64,000 nt of DNA from Aporrectodea caliginosa (Eukaryota; Annelida; Clitellata; Crassiclitellata; Lumbricidae): contig JACEVL010000479.1 in assembly GCA_020284085.1 (NCBI GenBank), forward strand, positions 262,501 to 326,500, in the 5' to 3' direction. The position numbers and the translations under genes are program-made. Positions 1-11,930 of the stretch are shown here, piece after piece (position 1 is the stretch's first letter; every line of letters begins with the position of its first letter). Under the pieces are notes generated by a model that saw only the letters and a list, made by a program, of their open reading frames with translations, was not told where the DNA came from and ran no database searches.

Positions 1-1072
1 TATTTATATACAGCCTTTTAGTTCCTCTATGGGAAACTGCAATCAAACGCTTCACTGAAATGCAGACATTAAGATAAATATATCTCTATCTGAAGACGAC
101 TTAGTTACACGGGCCAGTAACAAGTTGACCTTTTCACAGGTCACAATTTGAACTTTTGCCGCCGTGGGAAAAAGATGCCAACAAGTCAAGGCACAACATA
201 TTTACTGTATGATGCCATTCAATGAACCTGTTAATAACTTAAATTAATTCTGACAAAAACACATGGCTGTACATAGATAGCCCCTCAATTTTAGAAGGTT
301 GGAATAGATAAAAGTTGAGATGCATACGTATTTGGGAGGTGGGATAAGGCTAATGATAACACTCTGGCACGCGAAGAGCAGAAGACCAGCACAGACCCAG
401 GATCGCTTCCCTCTACCCTCCCAAGGGTTCGTTTCGCAGTAAATAAAATCATTCGTATGGCTAGTTTGATTGCAATTGCAATTGAACTTTATATAGCGCC
501 GGTCATGAGTCCCTAGGTACTGTATGAATTTGCAGTGAAAATCAGTAAATAATGTCCTAGTTGCAATAGTTTTTTTTATAAAGGCATACGCACCTACTGC
601 TCAAGTTTTTCAATTAAACATGTCCATTCAAGCCCTATAGATATCAGAGCAGCGTGGCATCCTATGTTGACGAGATCGTATTCCTGAGTATTGCCATAAA
701 TTAAGGCAACTTCTCTACTGGCGGACTTGTTTTGAACTAAATATTCGCCAGATGTCGACACGTTACTGCAATTTGCGATCTGATCTCAGCTGCGTAGCTG
801 ATAGAGTCGTTTTTATTCGCCAGATGGAAGTAGTGGAGCGTAAACTACGCTTAGCTTAGAATTATCCAACCTCGGGATTAATCGTAACGGTAAGCGAATC
901 TAAAGAATTATACTGTAAGTTGAGACAGGATCAATTCCAATTCGATGAATTTCGATCAGGTCGAAGACAGGTCGCAGTAGTTAGAGACTCGTAATCGTAA
1001 TCGTAAACTCGAGATTTCTAGAGCATCCACAAAAGCGAAGTTGCGGGAACCAGCTTATTCACAGGCGCTTTA

Positions 1073-1245
1073 TCAAAACAGAATCGATAGGCAGAGGGTT
1101 AAGATCCGGAGAGTCAGGCAGGCAGACAGTCGGATGGCTAAGGTGGATATTGTGTTTAGAGTTGAAATGGCGAAGGAGGTGAGGGAATCGGGATAGGATT
1201 TGTGAAAAAGGAAAGTTTTCAGTTTTGAGTGGAAGACCTGTGGAG
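1073..1245 (-). pseudogene. LINE 3'-terminal reverse-transcriptase fragment
   Basis: The minus strand reads PQVFHSKLKTFLFHKSYPDS, the type of sequence that ends CR1/L2-like non-LTR polyproteins. Upstream on the plus strand (about 980-1075) lies the matching 3' tail with TTCTAGAGC and CAGCTTATTCACAGGCGC. The fragment stops where a hAT-like terminus (CAGTGGCGTAACCAG) begins at 1246. The duplicated copy is at 13549-13721. Confidence 0.6.
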
Positions 1246-1999
1246 CAGTGGCGTAACCAGAGCTTCCCAAAAATTACGCAGATTCCAACCTCTCTGAGGG
1301 GAGGGGTCTGGTAAGGGGGTTGTAAGGAACTTTTTATTTGGGCGTTTGTAATGGCGAATTTTGGAGACCATCTTTTTGGTTAAAAGTAATAATATTTTAC
1401 ATCAGTTCTTTGGGAAATTGTATAATTTCATAATTAAATTATATTATTTTGTTTTTAAAATTGACTCAGCTGAAAAGTCCGAGCAACCAACGTAGACTAA
1501 AAACAGACAGACTCAAAAATGAACTGCAATAAATTCAAGCATTGAAATTTTTAATTTGTACAAATATAGGCTTAGGCCTACATGGAAGTAGTTGTCAGTT
1601 TTCTATGCACCGTCAGACTGTTACAGTTATAAAAAAAACTTTAACTTAAGACTAACTGTGACAAATTCTTGGACTTTCTAGTGTCAGTGCTTTGTTGTTG
1701 TGTGCGATAGCCAAAATATAGGCCTATACTTGCAAATGGTTTCAGGATGATTTAATGAATGTGAAAATTTTGCTGGCAGTTGCTGAGTTGCGTACATATT
1801 GCCAACTACTGGTATTGTGCACGTGTCACATATTGCTAGACTGAGACTATGACTTTCACTTTTCAGTGTAGGCTACATATCTGGCGAGGCGAAAAACTTC
1901 CTCATTCGTGCGGTTCGTGCCTGAACACCCTTGCAATCCAATTACTATATACCAAGAGTCCAAGACCAAAAAACCAGAAAAAGATAATTAATTATACGA

Positions 2000-2455
2000 G
2001 ACGAAGATACAACCGATTTGCCTCTAGTCTGCGGTTCGGAATGTTGGCCAATGCGAAAGCAAGACAAAAAAAGTATTATTACAGCAGAAATTAGTTTACT
2101 GCGGAAGATCGCAGGGATTTCAAGACTTCCGAAAATAAGAAACGCTGGCATTAGACAGCATTATGGATCGAAACAACTCTGCTAGACAAAGTCGTTCAAC
2201 GAAGACTCCGATGGTTTCGACATGTAGAGAGAATACCAGTTGACCCAGTAGCCTAACACACACACACACCCCTATATAGCAAGATTCGAAGGAAAAAGAC
2301 ACTATAAGGCAGAGCCAGACAACGCTGGATAAACAATATGAGGATATAACATAACTTTGACAGACACTAAGGGAAACAATGGACTTGACAAATGACCGAG
2401 GAAAATGGAGATAATTTATTCGTACCCATCGCCGCCAAATGGCTGGCGTCAGAAA
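2000..2455 (+). pseudogene. RTE-like reverse-transcriptase C-terminal relic (copy A)
   Basis: The plus strand reads GSECWPMRKQDKK, then AEISLLRKIAG, then (frame-shifted) a LRWFRHVER-like segment, and ends near 2455 with a KWR-containing tail followed by GAT repeats. This order is typical of the C-terminus of RTE/BovB-type LINE polyproteins. Several frameshifts and stops show it is dead. It is embedded in the element that starts at 1246. Confidence 0.7.
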
Positions 2456-2639
2456 CTGATGATGGTGGTGATGATGATGGTGATAGTGATGCAGATACAA
2501 GGCGATAGTCTCCTGACAATTTCAATATGATGTACAAACATAATTATTTATCATGCAATAAAATAGCCAAAATCACAGTCAAATCTGAGACACGGTCACT
2601 TACAAGATATTTCATACATTTGATGATTTCACATGTATT

Positions 2640-3596
2640 GACTCTCCCTTCCTCCCTTTCCTCCATTTCGCTCTCTTCTCTCTCTCTTTCCTCCTTTCTC
2701 TCCATTTCCCATTTCTCTCTCTTCCTCCCTTTTCCTCCATTTCTGCTCTCTTCCTCCCTACCCTCCATTTCTGCTCTCTCTTCCTCCCTTTCCTCCACCT
2801 GCTCTCTTCCTCCCTTTCCTCCATTTCGCTCTCTTCCTCCCTTTCCTCCATTTCGCTCTCCTCCTCCCTTTCCTCCAATTCGCTCTCTTCCTCCCTTTCC
2901 TCCATTTCGCTCTCTTTCCTCCTTTCCTCATTTTAGCTCTCTTCCTCCCTTTTCCTCCAATTCTGCTCTCTTTCTCTCTTTCCTCCAATTTGCTCTCTTC
3001 CTCCCTTTCCTCCATTTCGGCTCTCTTCCTCCCTTCCTCCTCCATTTGCCTCTCTTCCTCCCTTTCCTCCATTTTGCTCTCTTCCTCCCTACCCTCCATT
3101 TATCTCTCTTCCTCCCTTTCCTCCATTTCGCTCTCTTCCTCCCTTTCCTCAATTCGCTCCTCTTCCTCCCTTTCCCTCCATTTCGCTCCTCTTCCTCCCT
3201 TTCCTCCAATCTTCGCATTCCTTCCTCTCTTTCCTCCAATTTCCTCTCTCTTCCTCCCTTTCCTCCATTTCTAGTTCTCTTCTTCCTCCCTTTCCTCCAT
3301 TTTCGCTCTCTTCCTGCTTTCCTCCACCTCGCTCTCTTCCTCCTTTCCTCCATTTCTGCCTTCCTCTCTTCTTTCTTTCCTCCATTCGCACCTTTCCTCT
3401 TTCCTCCATTTCGCTCTCTTTCCTCCCTACCCTCCATTTAGCGCTCTTCCTCCCCTTCCTCCATTTCTGCTCTCATTCTACCATCCATTTGCTCTTCCTC
3501 CTTTTTCCTCCTCCTTGTTCCTCTCTCTCTTCCTCCTCTACCCTCCATTTCCTGCTTTCGCACTCATCTCTTCCATCTCACTCTCTTCCTCCCTTC
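2640..3596. repeat. 27-bp pyrimidine-rich minisatellite (copy A)
   Basis: Degenerate tandem copies of a C/T unit of about 27 bp, with cores CTCTTCCTCCCTTTCC and CTCCATTTCG. As the period is nine codons, long open frames run through it on both strands (minus strand MEEREEESE and WRKGRKRAK). I treat these frames as by-products, not genes. Confidence 0.95.
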
Positions 3597-3600
3597 GCAG

Positions 3601-3949
3601 TGCTCTGCTCCCTCTGGCTGGCTGCCAACCCCGTCGCATTGCCAATGCTGCAACTCGCCTCCCTCACGGTACAGCCAATTCGGTACTCGGACTCCACTAT
3701 GGCTCGGTCTCCGCAGAAACGTCGGCAGGCTTCTCGTCTTCCTCCTTTTCCAGCATGGACTCGTCGAACGGACTTCTTTACCCCCATAATCAGACTCGGG
3801 AACAACAGACGAATCAGCTTCCAGACGATGTGATGCCAGGCGGCGACTGGAAGTGTGTTGTAAAAACAGAACGTCGATCCGTTAATGTAATGTGCCGCGT
3901 TTATGAGGATAAAACATATGGGTATCTCAGAAATCTCAGCACAGGCTGA
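3601..3949 (+). CDS. Candidate coding exon after the pyrimidine array
   Basis: A strong 3' splice site (CTTCCTCCCTTCGCAG) ends at 3600. Downstream one frame is open to a stop at 3947-3949 and looks like protein: Ser-rich (SAGFSSSSFSSMDSSNGLLY), then HNQTREQQTNQLP. Possible donors are GTGTGT near 3853 and GTAAAA at 3860, so the true exon may end there. I recognise no family. The neighbouring exons are not visible (gap at 4103). Confidence 0.35.
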
Positions 3950-4071
3950 AACGAGACAAGGCAGTCGTGGTGTGCTGGTGAAGGAATCGACTAGTAGAAG
4001 TCTGATCTATACAGCAACAAAAGATCAGCAATCGGCAGAGCTGAATAGTCAAGGTAATGATGACAATGATA

Positions 4072-4602
4072 ATAACGATAATAATAATAATAATAATAAT
4101 AANNNNNNNNNNNNNNNNNNNNNNNNNNNNNNNNNNNNNNNNNNNNNNNNNNNNNNNNNNNNNNNNNNNNNNNNNNNNNNNNNNNNNNNNNNNNNNNNNN
4201 NNNNNNNNNNNNNNNNNNNNNNNNNNNNNNNNNNNNNNNNNNNNNNNNNNNNNNNNNNNNNNNNNNNNNNNNNNNNNNNNNNNNNNNNNNNNNNNNNNNN
4301 NNNNNNNNNNNNNNNNNNNNNNNNNNNNNNNNNNNNNNNNNNNNNNNNNNNNNNNNNNNNNNNNNNNNNNNNNNNNNNNNNNNNNNNNNNNNNNNNNNNN
4401 NNNNNNNNNNNNNNNNNNNNNNNNNNNNNNNNNNNNNNNNNNNNNNNNNNNNNNNNNNNNNNNNNNNNNNNNNNNNNNNNNNNNNNNNNNNNNNNNNNNN
4501 NNNNNNNNNNNNNNNNNNNNNNNNNNNNNNNNNNNNNNNNNNNNNNNNNNNNNNNNNNNNNNNNNNNNNNNNNNNNNNNNNNNNNNNNNNNNNNNNNNNN
4601 NN
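4072..4602. other. AAT repeat and 500-bp assembly gap
   Basis: An (AAT)n run begins at about 4072 and enters a block of exactly 500 N (4103-4602). The gap is flanked on the right by a 20-bp minisatellite, so repeats probably caused the assembly break. Confidence 0.98.
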
Positions 4603-5222
4603 ATCGGTTTTGTTTTGTAGCTGACTATCGGTTTGACTTGTACTCTATCGGTTTGTATTGTACTCTATCGGTTTGGCTCTGTACTCTATCGGTTTGATCT
4701 TGTACTCTATCGGTTTATGCTGGTACTCTATTGGTTTGGCTTGTACTCTATCGGTTTGGCCTTGTACTTTATCGTTTTTGCTTGTACTCTATCGGCTTTG
4801 GCTTGTACTCTATTCATCGGTTTGGTTTGTACTTCATCGGTTTAGCTTAGTACTCTAATAATTTGTTTGGCTTTGTACTTCTCGGTTTTGTACTCTTATC
4901 GGTTTGGCTTGTACTCCTATCGGTGACTTGTACTTCATCGGTACTCTCTATCGGTTTGGCCTTTGTACTCTATCGGTTTGGCTTGTACTTATCACGTACT
5001 CTTATACTATCGTTTGGTCTTGTACTTGTACTCTATCGGTTTGGCTTGTACTCTATCGGTTTGGCTTGTACTCTATCGGTTTGGCTTGTACTTATCGGTT
5101 TGCTTGTACTCTATCGGTTTTGGCTTGTACTCTATCGGTTTGGCTTGTACTTATCGGTTTGGCTTGTACTCTATCGGTTTGGCTTGTACTCTATCGGTTT
5201 GGCTTGTACCCTATCGTTTTGC
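4603..5222 (+). repeat. 20-bp minisatellite
   Basis: About 30 tandem copies of a unit close to CTTGTACTCTATCGGTTTGG, cleaner at the right end. All apparent open frames here come from the repeat. Confidence 0.95.
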
Positions 5223-5634
5223 TTCTGTCATTCACAAGTGAACAATTCTGCCATATTTTGCACCCAGGCCGTCCCACTATTAGGCAAGGTTCCGAGGGAC
5301 TGAAAAGTATTGTCGACGGGTCAGATAGGACACATTGGCCAGCTTTTTGACACACCTGGTGTATATTGTTAACAGACCTCAAGTTTAGGAGATTCTTTCC
5401 TTCTTCTTTCACTAATGTGACCCAATCATATCTCTATCTTTCTAATCCCTCCTCTCTATAGGTGGTATACATCCCACGCAGGGCCCCCCCATCTATCCAT
5501 GGATATTTAACGCCCTCATTCTTCGTCCTTTCATTTACATCTCCGTCCGACCGTCCTACTTCCAACTTTCTGTCATTCTTCTTCTGCTGTCACCCTCTGG
5601 CCCCTTCCTTATTTCATTCATTCATTCTGAGAAT

Positions 5635-5960
5635 TTATATAGCGCCCATTCACGAAACCTACTGAGAAGGGCTCCCAGCCCAGCCACGACTAAAGAAAAA
5701 AGACTTGAGTGACTTATAAAACCCGGTTCGGGTGATCAGTAATGCACAGGGCATTTGACGAGAGATCTTTCCAGATGGAGCGGCCTACAACTGAGAAAGC
5801 TCGGCGTTGTCTATATATAGTAGCCAAGCGAGCCCGTGGAATTAAAAGTTCACCCCTACTAGTCGTAGAGCGAAGCACCCGACGCGCTGCAACGTCGGAC
5901 ACCATGGCCGCAAAGATCGCGCAAGTAAGATGCAGCACAGCCAAGAACACAACTAAGGTT
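5635..5960 (-). pseudogene. LINE 3'-end relic
   Basis: The minus strand reads RRAFSVVGRSIWKDL, the (R)AFSVAGPxxWNxLP motif near the end of many CR1/Jockey-like LINE proteins. The plus side near 5637 has the tail ATTTATATAGCGCCC. A short 5'-truncated copy. Confidence 0.65.
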
Positions 5961-5962
5961 TC

Positions 5963-6390
5963 TGCCCTTCTTACGGTCTCGGTCCCTTCAGTATAGTTTG
6001 GTTTAGACCGTTGTCGGTTTATCCCAAACTAGTTTCCATCCTCACTTCTCCTAGTCCAATCCGTAATCTTTCCTTTCCTTCGTCCCCGCTTTCCATTACA
6101 CCCCTGACTCGCCTTCATCCCGCTCCACTTCATGCATCTTTCCACTTCATCCCAAACTCCTCTCCCCTAACTTCTCCTCCTCCAATCCTACACTCTGCCG
6201 TACTCCCTCATTCCCAGTTTTCCTCCTTCCCTCCTTCCCTCTGTCTTCTTCCCGCATCACTTCATTCTCCCCTCACTTCATCTCTTCATCTCCTCCTTAG
6301 TCTCCCAATCCCTCCCTCCGATAGTTATCTCCACCCTATATAGCGAGTGAATCTTCACTTTTTATTTCCCACATAACTCTTCACGGACGC
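5963..6390. other. Pyrimidine-rich non-coding stretch
   Basis: C/T-rich with repeated CTTCATCCC-like phrases and no clear gene. Low-complexity frames only. Confidence 0.5.
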
Positions 6391-6439
6391 ATTTCCCCTC
6401 AACAAGTCCACCCTACCCTCCCTCCTCCCCACTCTTCCC

Positions 6440-6890
6440 TGCTTGCCTTGCGCCGACATGCGCGTGTTGGCGGAAGTGGCAGCGATCTCTTCCCGTTAGG
6501 ACCGGGCGGTCGTTTGCTGACCCCAACAACTTCATTAGCGGCGGCACCCTGACCCCGTGGCCAATAAATTGCGTCGGGGGTAAGCCCCCACTGGCAGCCG
6601 GGCGCCCGCAATGGCTTATTCATTGTTTGGTCCAGCGCCTTCGCTGGCAGCAGCAGCAGTACCAGCAGCATCTTCCCTCCCGTCCTGCCTCCGCGCATCC
6701 GTCCATCGCTCTGTCGTTATTCGAAGACGAATCGCTGGCATTGCTCCTGACGATTACTCTCTGGCTGTCGACTCTGAAGATGCTCTGCTCGTTCGACGTT
6801 GCTCAGCGCTCGTCAACGATTACGCTCGTTCTACGCTCTGCTTTGGCTGAGAGCAGTTCGGCGGTTGGCTGAGCAAGTGTCTGACTGCTC
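6440..6890. promoter_or_regulatory. GC- and CpG-rich patch
   Basis: Much richer in GC and CpG than its surroundings. It contains GTGGCCAATAAATTGCG (CCAAT-like) and GCGGCGGCACC. Several frames are open for 60-100 codons, as expected for GC-rich DNA, and none is recognisable. It may be a CpG island, promoter or conserved non-coding element; the function is inferred from composition only. Confidence 0.3.
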
Positions 6891-6914
6891 GCTACTCAGT
6901 TCGTGGGTTACTGT

Positions 6915-7180
6915 CTGCTGTCTGTCTGTCTATAACTGTCTGTCTGCCTGCCTGTCTGCCTGTCTCTGTCTGTCTGTCTGCCTGATCTGTATGCCTGTTT
7001 GTCTGTCGTCTGTCTGTCTGCCTGTCTGTCTGTCTCTCTGTGTGTCTGTCTGTCTGACCGCCTACCTGTCTGTCTGCCTGCCTGCCTGCCTGCCTAACTG
7101 TCTGCCTCTCTGTCTGTCTGTCTGCCTCTCTGTCTGTCTGCCTGCCTAACCGTCTGTCTGCTCTCTGTCTGATAGATATT
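6915..7180. repeat. TGTC/TGCC tetranucleotide array
   Basis: Degenerate (CTGT)n/(CTGC)n microsatellite about 265 bp long. Confidence 0.95.
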
Positions 7181-7639
7181 CGTTTTATTTTCTGACAGGT
7201 TGACAGACCGCAACCAGTTACAATAGAAATATGTTAAATAATGAAATCAAAAACAAACAAAAAATCAGACAGGTGTGCAGTCAGGTGAGACCTAGAGCAA
7301 GCGTTTATAAAGTAGGCCTACACGAGGGATAAAGTTCTTCACATCCTGTCTGTCTGTCTGCTTGCCTGTCTGCGCACAATTAATTACCCGATTCGCAGTT
7401 CATGCTCCATGCATGCACTGCCATGCAGCCGAAATTGTAAACTGATGAAAGGTAGAATTAAAATTACAATTTACAATTGACAAAAACAATTAACGAAGTC
7501 AATGTGCCATTCTTACAAGTGCGTTATGTACAGAAAAGCAAGTGGAAATAGGTTCAGAAAGTTATGTACTATTTACGAAGTGGTACACGCAATGTATGGT
7601 GTGATTCAATACATATAGAATGCCCTAACTACACATTTG

Positions 7640-8200
7640 TGTCCATGGTACAAAGTGGTATTTCCAACTGTACAAACGTTATCGGTATAAACTGATCTGT
7701 TCACTGCACAAAATGGTATTTCATATGTACTGACTTTATCAGTATAAACTTGACTGTCCACTGTACAAAGTGGTATTTAAACGGTACAAGTGGTATTCCC
7801 ACTGTACAAACTTTATCAGTATAAACTGGACCACTGTAGAAAGTGGTATTTCCACTGTACAAACTTTATCAGTATAAACTGGACAACTGTACAAAGTGGT
7901 ATTTAAATGGTACAAGTGGTATTTCAACTGTACAAACTTTATCAGTATAAACTGGGCCACTGTAGAAAGTGGTATTTCCACTGTACAAACTTTATCAGTA
8001 TAAACTGGACAACTGTACAAAGTGGTATTTAAACGGTACAAGTGGTATTTCAACTATACAAAATTTATCAGTATAAAGTGGACTTGAACTGCTCATTTTA
8101 CACAGTGGTATTCCCACTGTACAAACTTTATCAGTATAAATTGGACCACTGTACAAAGTGGTATTTCCACTGTACAAACTGGTACATCCACTGCACCCAG
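7640..8200. repeat. 126-bp higher-order tandem repeat
   Basis: The motif ACTGTACAAACTTTATCAGT recurs at about 7801, 7927 and 8053, a period of 126 bp. Each unit contains shorter blocks of GTGGTATTTCCACTG type that can pair with each other, so the array is rich in imperfect hairpins. Confidence 0.9.
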
Positions 8201-8266
8201 TCGATTAACTACCGGGACAACTACCTAGAATCCCATAGAATCCCAACCGATGGCATGTGCGGCGCA

Positions 8267-8274
8267 TATATAAG
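8267..8274 (+). promoter_or_regulatory. Candidate TATA box in a GC-rich patch
   Basis: GCGCATATATAAGGGCGAC holds a consensus TATATAAG, also close to a CArG box, set in CpG-rich DNA (8220-8480). Initiation would be expected near 8297-8305. The downstream frame (MRRLAVARATSS...) is unrecognised, so the transcribed product is unknown. Confidence 0.3.
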
Positions 8275-8639
8275 GGCGACATGTGCGGCGCCTAGCGGTG
8301 GCGCGTGCGACCTCTAGCCTCGGACACGTGCGGTCCGGATCCGCTGCAGACTGTTTCGTTGGCGAGCCAACCTACCGCTTAGACGAGACACCAAAGTGGA
8401 CGAGAACGGAACTAATCCTGCAACGCGTCGCTTGGAAATTAGGGATTAAATCCGTGGCCGCCGCTACGCAGCTCCGTATGCTCACGGAGCAAAAGACCCA
8501 CCGGCATCCAGCTCTCCCTCCCATGGATGGAGGGATCTCTACTCCCCGCTCCATCCATTCATCCGTCCATCCATCTGGTGGCAGTGTATACCCTCCGACG
8601 CCGCTAGAGTCCTGAATATCCACGGATTATAATCCAGGA

Positions 8640-9050
8640 TAGGAAGCCGTATCCGTCTCTCCGTTCGTCCATCTGTCTGTCCGTCTGTCCGCCTCGCTCT
8701 TCTTCCCTCAGACTGTTTTTCGCTGCGTCCGCGTATCTTATCGAATGTCTATTAATATTGTAATGAGGTTTGCCCGGAGCAGGATTTGTGTGAAATTGAC
8801 TGATGTCGGGGCTGGCTTCCCCGGGAGAGGATGGGCGCCCCTAAATTTGTATCTAATCTGGTCGAGGGAGGGAAGAGACCGCGGTCGGCTGTGGTCGGTG
8901 GCGGTCGGCTGTGGTCGGCTCGGCCCCCAGCCTCCTATTTCCAATCTAACGACGGCCAAGTCTTCGGCGGTCTGTATGTTTTAGTTCGACCGACGACCGC
9001 TGTAATTATTCGCTCCTCTAAATTATACCATATATGCAGCGACAGAGAGA
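8640..9050. other. Unassigned sequence with GTCCGTCTG and GGTCGGCTGTGGTCGG repeats
   Basis: Short direct repeats of GGTCGGCTGTGGTCGG near 8883-8920. No recognisable gene. Confidence 0.4.
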
Positions 9051-9054
9051 TGCA

Positions 9055-9345
9055 AGGACCGACCAACGGACTACCGGATAGACGGACGAATGTACGGACG
9101 AACGGAAGGACTGACGGACGGAAGGACGAGAGGATGGACTGACGGACGGACGGACGAAAGGAAGGACTAACGGACGGACGAATGAACGGAAGAACGGAAG
9201 AAAGCAAGGACTAACGGACGGCCGAACGAATGGATGGACGGAAGGACTAATGGACGGACAAATGAACGGAAGAATGGAAGGACTAATGGACGCACGAAAG
9301 GAAGGACTAACGGACGGACGGACGAAAGGATGGACTGACGGACAG
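9055..9345. repeat. Degenerate GGACGGACGAA tandem repeat
   Basis: Purine-rich array built from GGAC, GAAC and GGAAGGACTAA blocks. The open frames on both strands are repeat-derived. Confidence 0.9.
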
Positions 9346-9954
9346 ACGTGTGAGAGAGATAATTACAGAAACTTGAAGAGAATGCTGCGGAAAAGAAGAG
9401 GAAGTGAATGAGATGAAGCAGGAACCTATGATGAAAGTATACGGAAACAGGGAGAAAGAAACACAGACACAGACATGCAAACAGACAGGCATATATGCAT
9501 ACGTGTCCGGAGACTCCATACACTTAATATAGCGCCTATTGTTTATTACCTAATACAAGCGCTGCTCTCTGCACTATAATGTAAATATTGAAGTCCATTA
9601 AGAACCCCAAACTTACGTTCACCTGTAAATACCGCCGAGGTTACTGAAAATTCGCCATTTAAATAAATACATTGTTTCTGTTTATATAAAATACAAAATA
9701 TCAATCAATCAATCAAATCATTTTTAATTGATCCATCCATAGTCCAGAACAGTTACAGATGATATGAAAATACAAGTGTTAGGTACATCAACCGAAGATA
9801 ATTCAGTTAGAGACAATTATAATTTATGCATTGAGGAATCTCAATAAGGACTGGATAGAAGGGTCAATAAGGGAGAACTAAAAGGAACCTATAGGTCCCA
9901 CTAAGGAAGGCCCCCATTTATTTACTCATGTAATCGGCATAACTCTTCCACAAA

Positions 9955-10070
9955 TGTTTGCAATCGTAACTGTAATCGTAAACTCTGAATTTCTAAAGCG
10001 CTACTCTGAAGCTAAGCGAAGGGCAACAGCTTATTCACGAGCGTTGCGTTAAGTCACAGAGGTTTTCCAG
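9955..10070. repeat. Dispersed LINE 3'-tail fragment
   Basis: AATTTCTAAAGCGCTACTC followed by CAGCTTATTCACGAGCG. The same phrase is found near 1010, 13490, 35365, 41950 and 42585. Confidence 0.7.
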
Positions 10071-10104
10071 GGATAATCAAGTCCGGTTGCCAAAGAAAGG
10101 GGAG

Positions 10105-10206
10105 AGACAGACAGACAGACATACAGACATACATACATACATACATACATACATACATACATACATACATACATGATACATACATACATACATACATACA
10201 TACGTA
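10105..10206. repeat. CATA tetranucleotide array
   Basis: (CATA)n with a CAGA prefix, followed by a C/T-rich stretch to about 10400. Confidence 0.97.
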
Positions 10207-10804
10207 CAAACAGATAGAGTCTGTCTGCCTCCCTCTTTGTCTCCCTCTCTTTCGGTCTCCTTCCCTATCTGTCTTCTCCCTGTCTGCCTTTCTCTCTGTC
10301 TGCCTTCCTCTCTGTCTGTCTCCTTCTGCCTGTCGCCCTCTCTGTCCGTGTCTCGCCCTGTTTGTCTCACTCTCTCCTCCCACATATTGCCTCTCCTCCA
10401 ACAGGCCCCACTCTGTCTTCAGCGGCCAACTAGCGTCGCCTCCCTTGGGCCGGTGCGACCAGTGGAGGGGAGAGCTGTGTCTCCACTGCCATTGTAGTGT
10501 CTATCTCATTGTTTTCCTGCCCAGATCGAGACCGTTTCCCATCTCTTCTAATTATCCCACCTTCTCCGCCAGCGCCCAGCACAAGCCATCGACCACAAGT
10601 CCCGTCATCCATCTTACTTCCTCACCCTGTCAGGGACCGGCGCTCTCTCCCACGCCCTCCCTACCTCCCTCTCCCCTCTCTCCATCCCTCCGCCTTCTCC
10701 CTTAGTCAACTCTCCTCCTCAACTGCAATACTTAACTCCCTCCCTTCCTTCCAATCTTATGCGCGCTCTGTCTCTGTATAATCTGTATGTGTATATTCGT
10801 CTGT

Positions 10805-11130
<326 letters not shown>

Positions 11131-11415
11131 TATTTATGTATGTATAGGTATGTATGTGTCTATGCTTCCATGTATGCATGTACGCATAGTTGCATACGTA
11201 TGTATCTGCTTGTATATCTGAGTATTTATATACAGCCTTTTAGTTCCTCTTATGGGAAACTGCAATCAAACGCTTCACTGAAATGCAGACATTAAGATAA
11301 ATATATCTCTATCTGAAGACGACTTAGTTACACGGGCCAGTAACAAGTTGACCTTTTCACAGGTCACAATTTGAACTTTTGCCGCCGTGGGAAAAAGATG
11401 CCAACAAGTCAAGGC

Positions 11416-11867
11416 CAGGGACCCGGGAACCTATGGCGCCGCATACGCCGATGCTCACCCAAATATTGACCCTGTGGCGCCAAGGCAGGGTCATGCTCAC
11501 ACAACTTTTTGGAAAAAGTAATACTATGAAAATAACAGAGTAATGGAACCTAACCAAAGCCGGCCAAAGCTGGCCCTGGCATTAAGCAAAGGGCAGCAGA
11601 CGACTGCCAAGTCTGGTAGGATGACAAATTGTGCGAATTATGGATACTTGATACTTGGCTACTCTTTGAGCCTGAACGGTACCACATGTGTAAATGTGTT
11701 TGTCGGAAGTCGGAGGTACTGAAGTGACACGGGCTGACGGGCAATATATCATTCTACAAGACTGGGCGCCAGTGGGCGGGCTATGGTTACAGACAGGACA
11801 GCTATAATTATTAAGACAGCAGTGATATATATTAATATATATATATACATGTTTAGATATACACATA

Positions 11868-11930
<63 letters not shown>

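Larger units (their letters stand above)
1..3596 (+). repeat. Large direct duplication, copy A (truncated by the window start)
   Basis: From base 1 this matches the sequence starting at 11223 almost base for base, through the LINE fragment near 1073-1245, the RTE-like relic near 2000-2455 and into the 27-bp minisatellite. Copy A lacks the hAT element at 11416-12660 and the MITE at 13893-14125 found in copy B. Bases 1-950 hold no coding sequence that I can recognise. Confidence 0.92.
1246..3596 (+). mobile_element. hAT-like composite element, copy A (right end lost)
   Basis: Begins CAGTGGCGTAACCAG, the terminus shared with 13722 and, inverted, with 51834. The body holds the RTE-like relic and the pyrimidine minisatellite. 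The other terminus is not found before unique sequence begins at about 3600. Confidence 0.55.

Noticed and set aside
2527..3441. 304-codon plus-strand frame and overlapping minus frames
   Set aside because: Produced by the 27-bp pyrimidine minisatellite, with no start context, domain or unique sequence.
3903..4697. 264-codon frame through the gap
   Set aside because: It runs across 500 N and cannot be evaluated.
4603..5222. CRISPR-like array
   Set aside because: The 20-bp units are contiguous without unique spacers and the genome is eukaryotic; it is a minisatellite.
6399..6698. 99-codon minus frame in the GC-rich patch
   Set aside because: Several frames are open in this GC-rich stretch, none recognisable and none with convincing splice sites.
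10405..10500. Possible exon after CTCCTCCAACAG
   Set aside because: The acceptor is plausible but downstream frames are short and compositionally biased; too weak to list.
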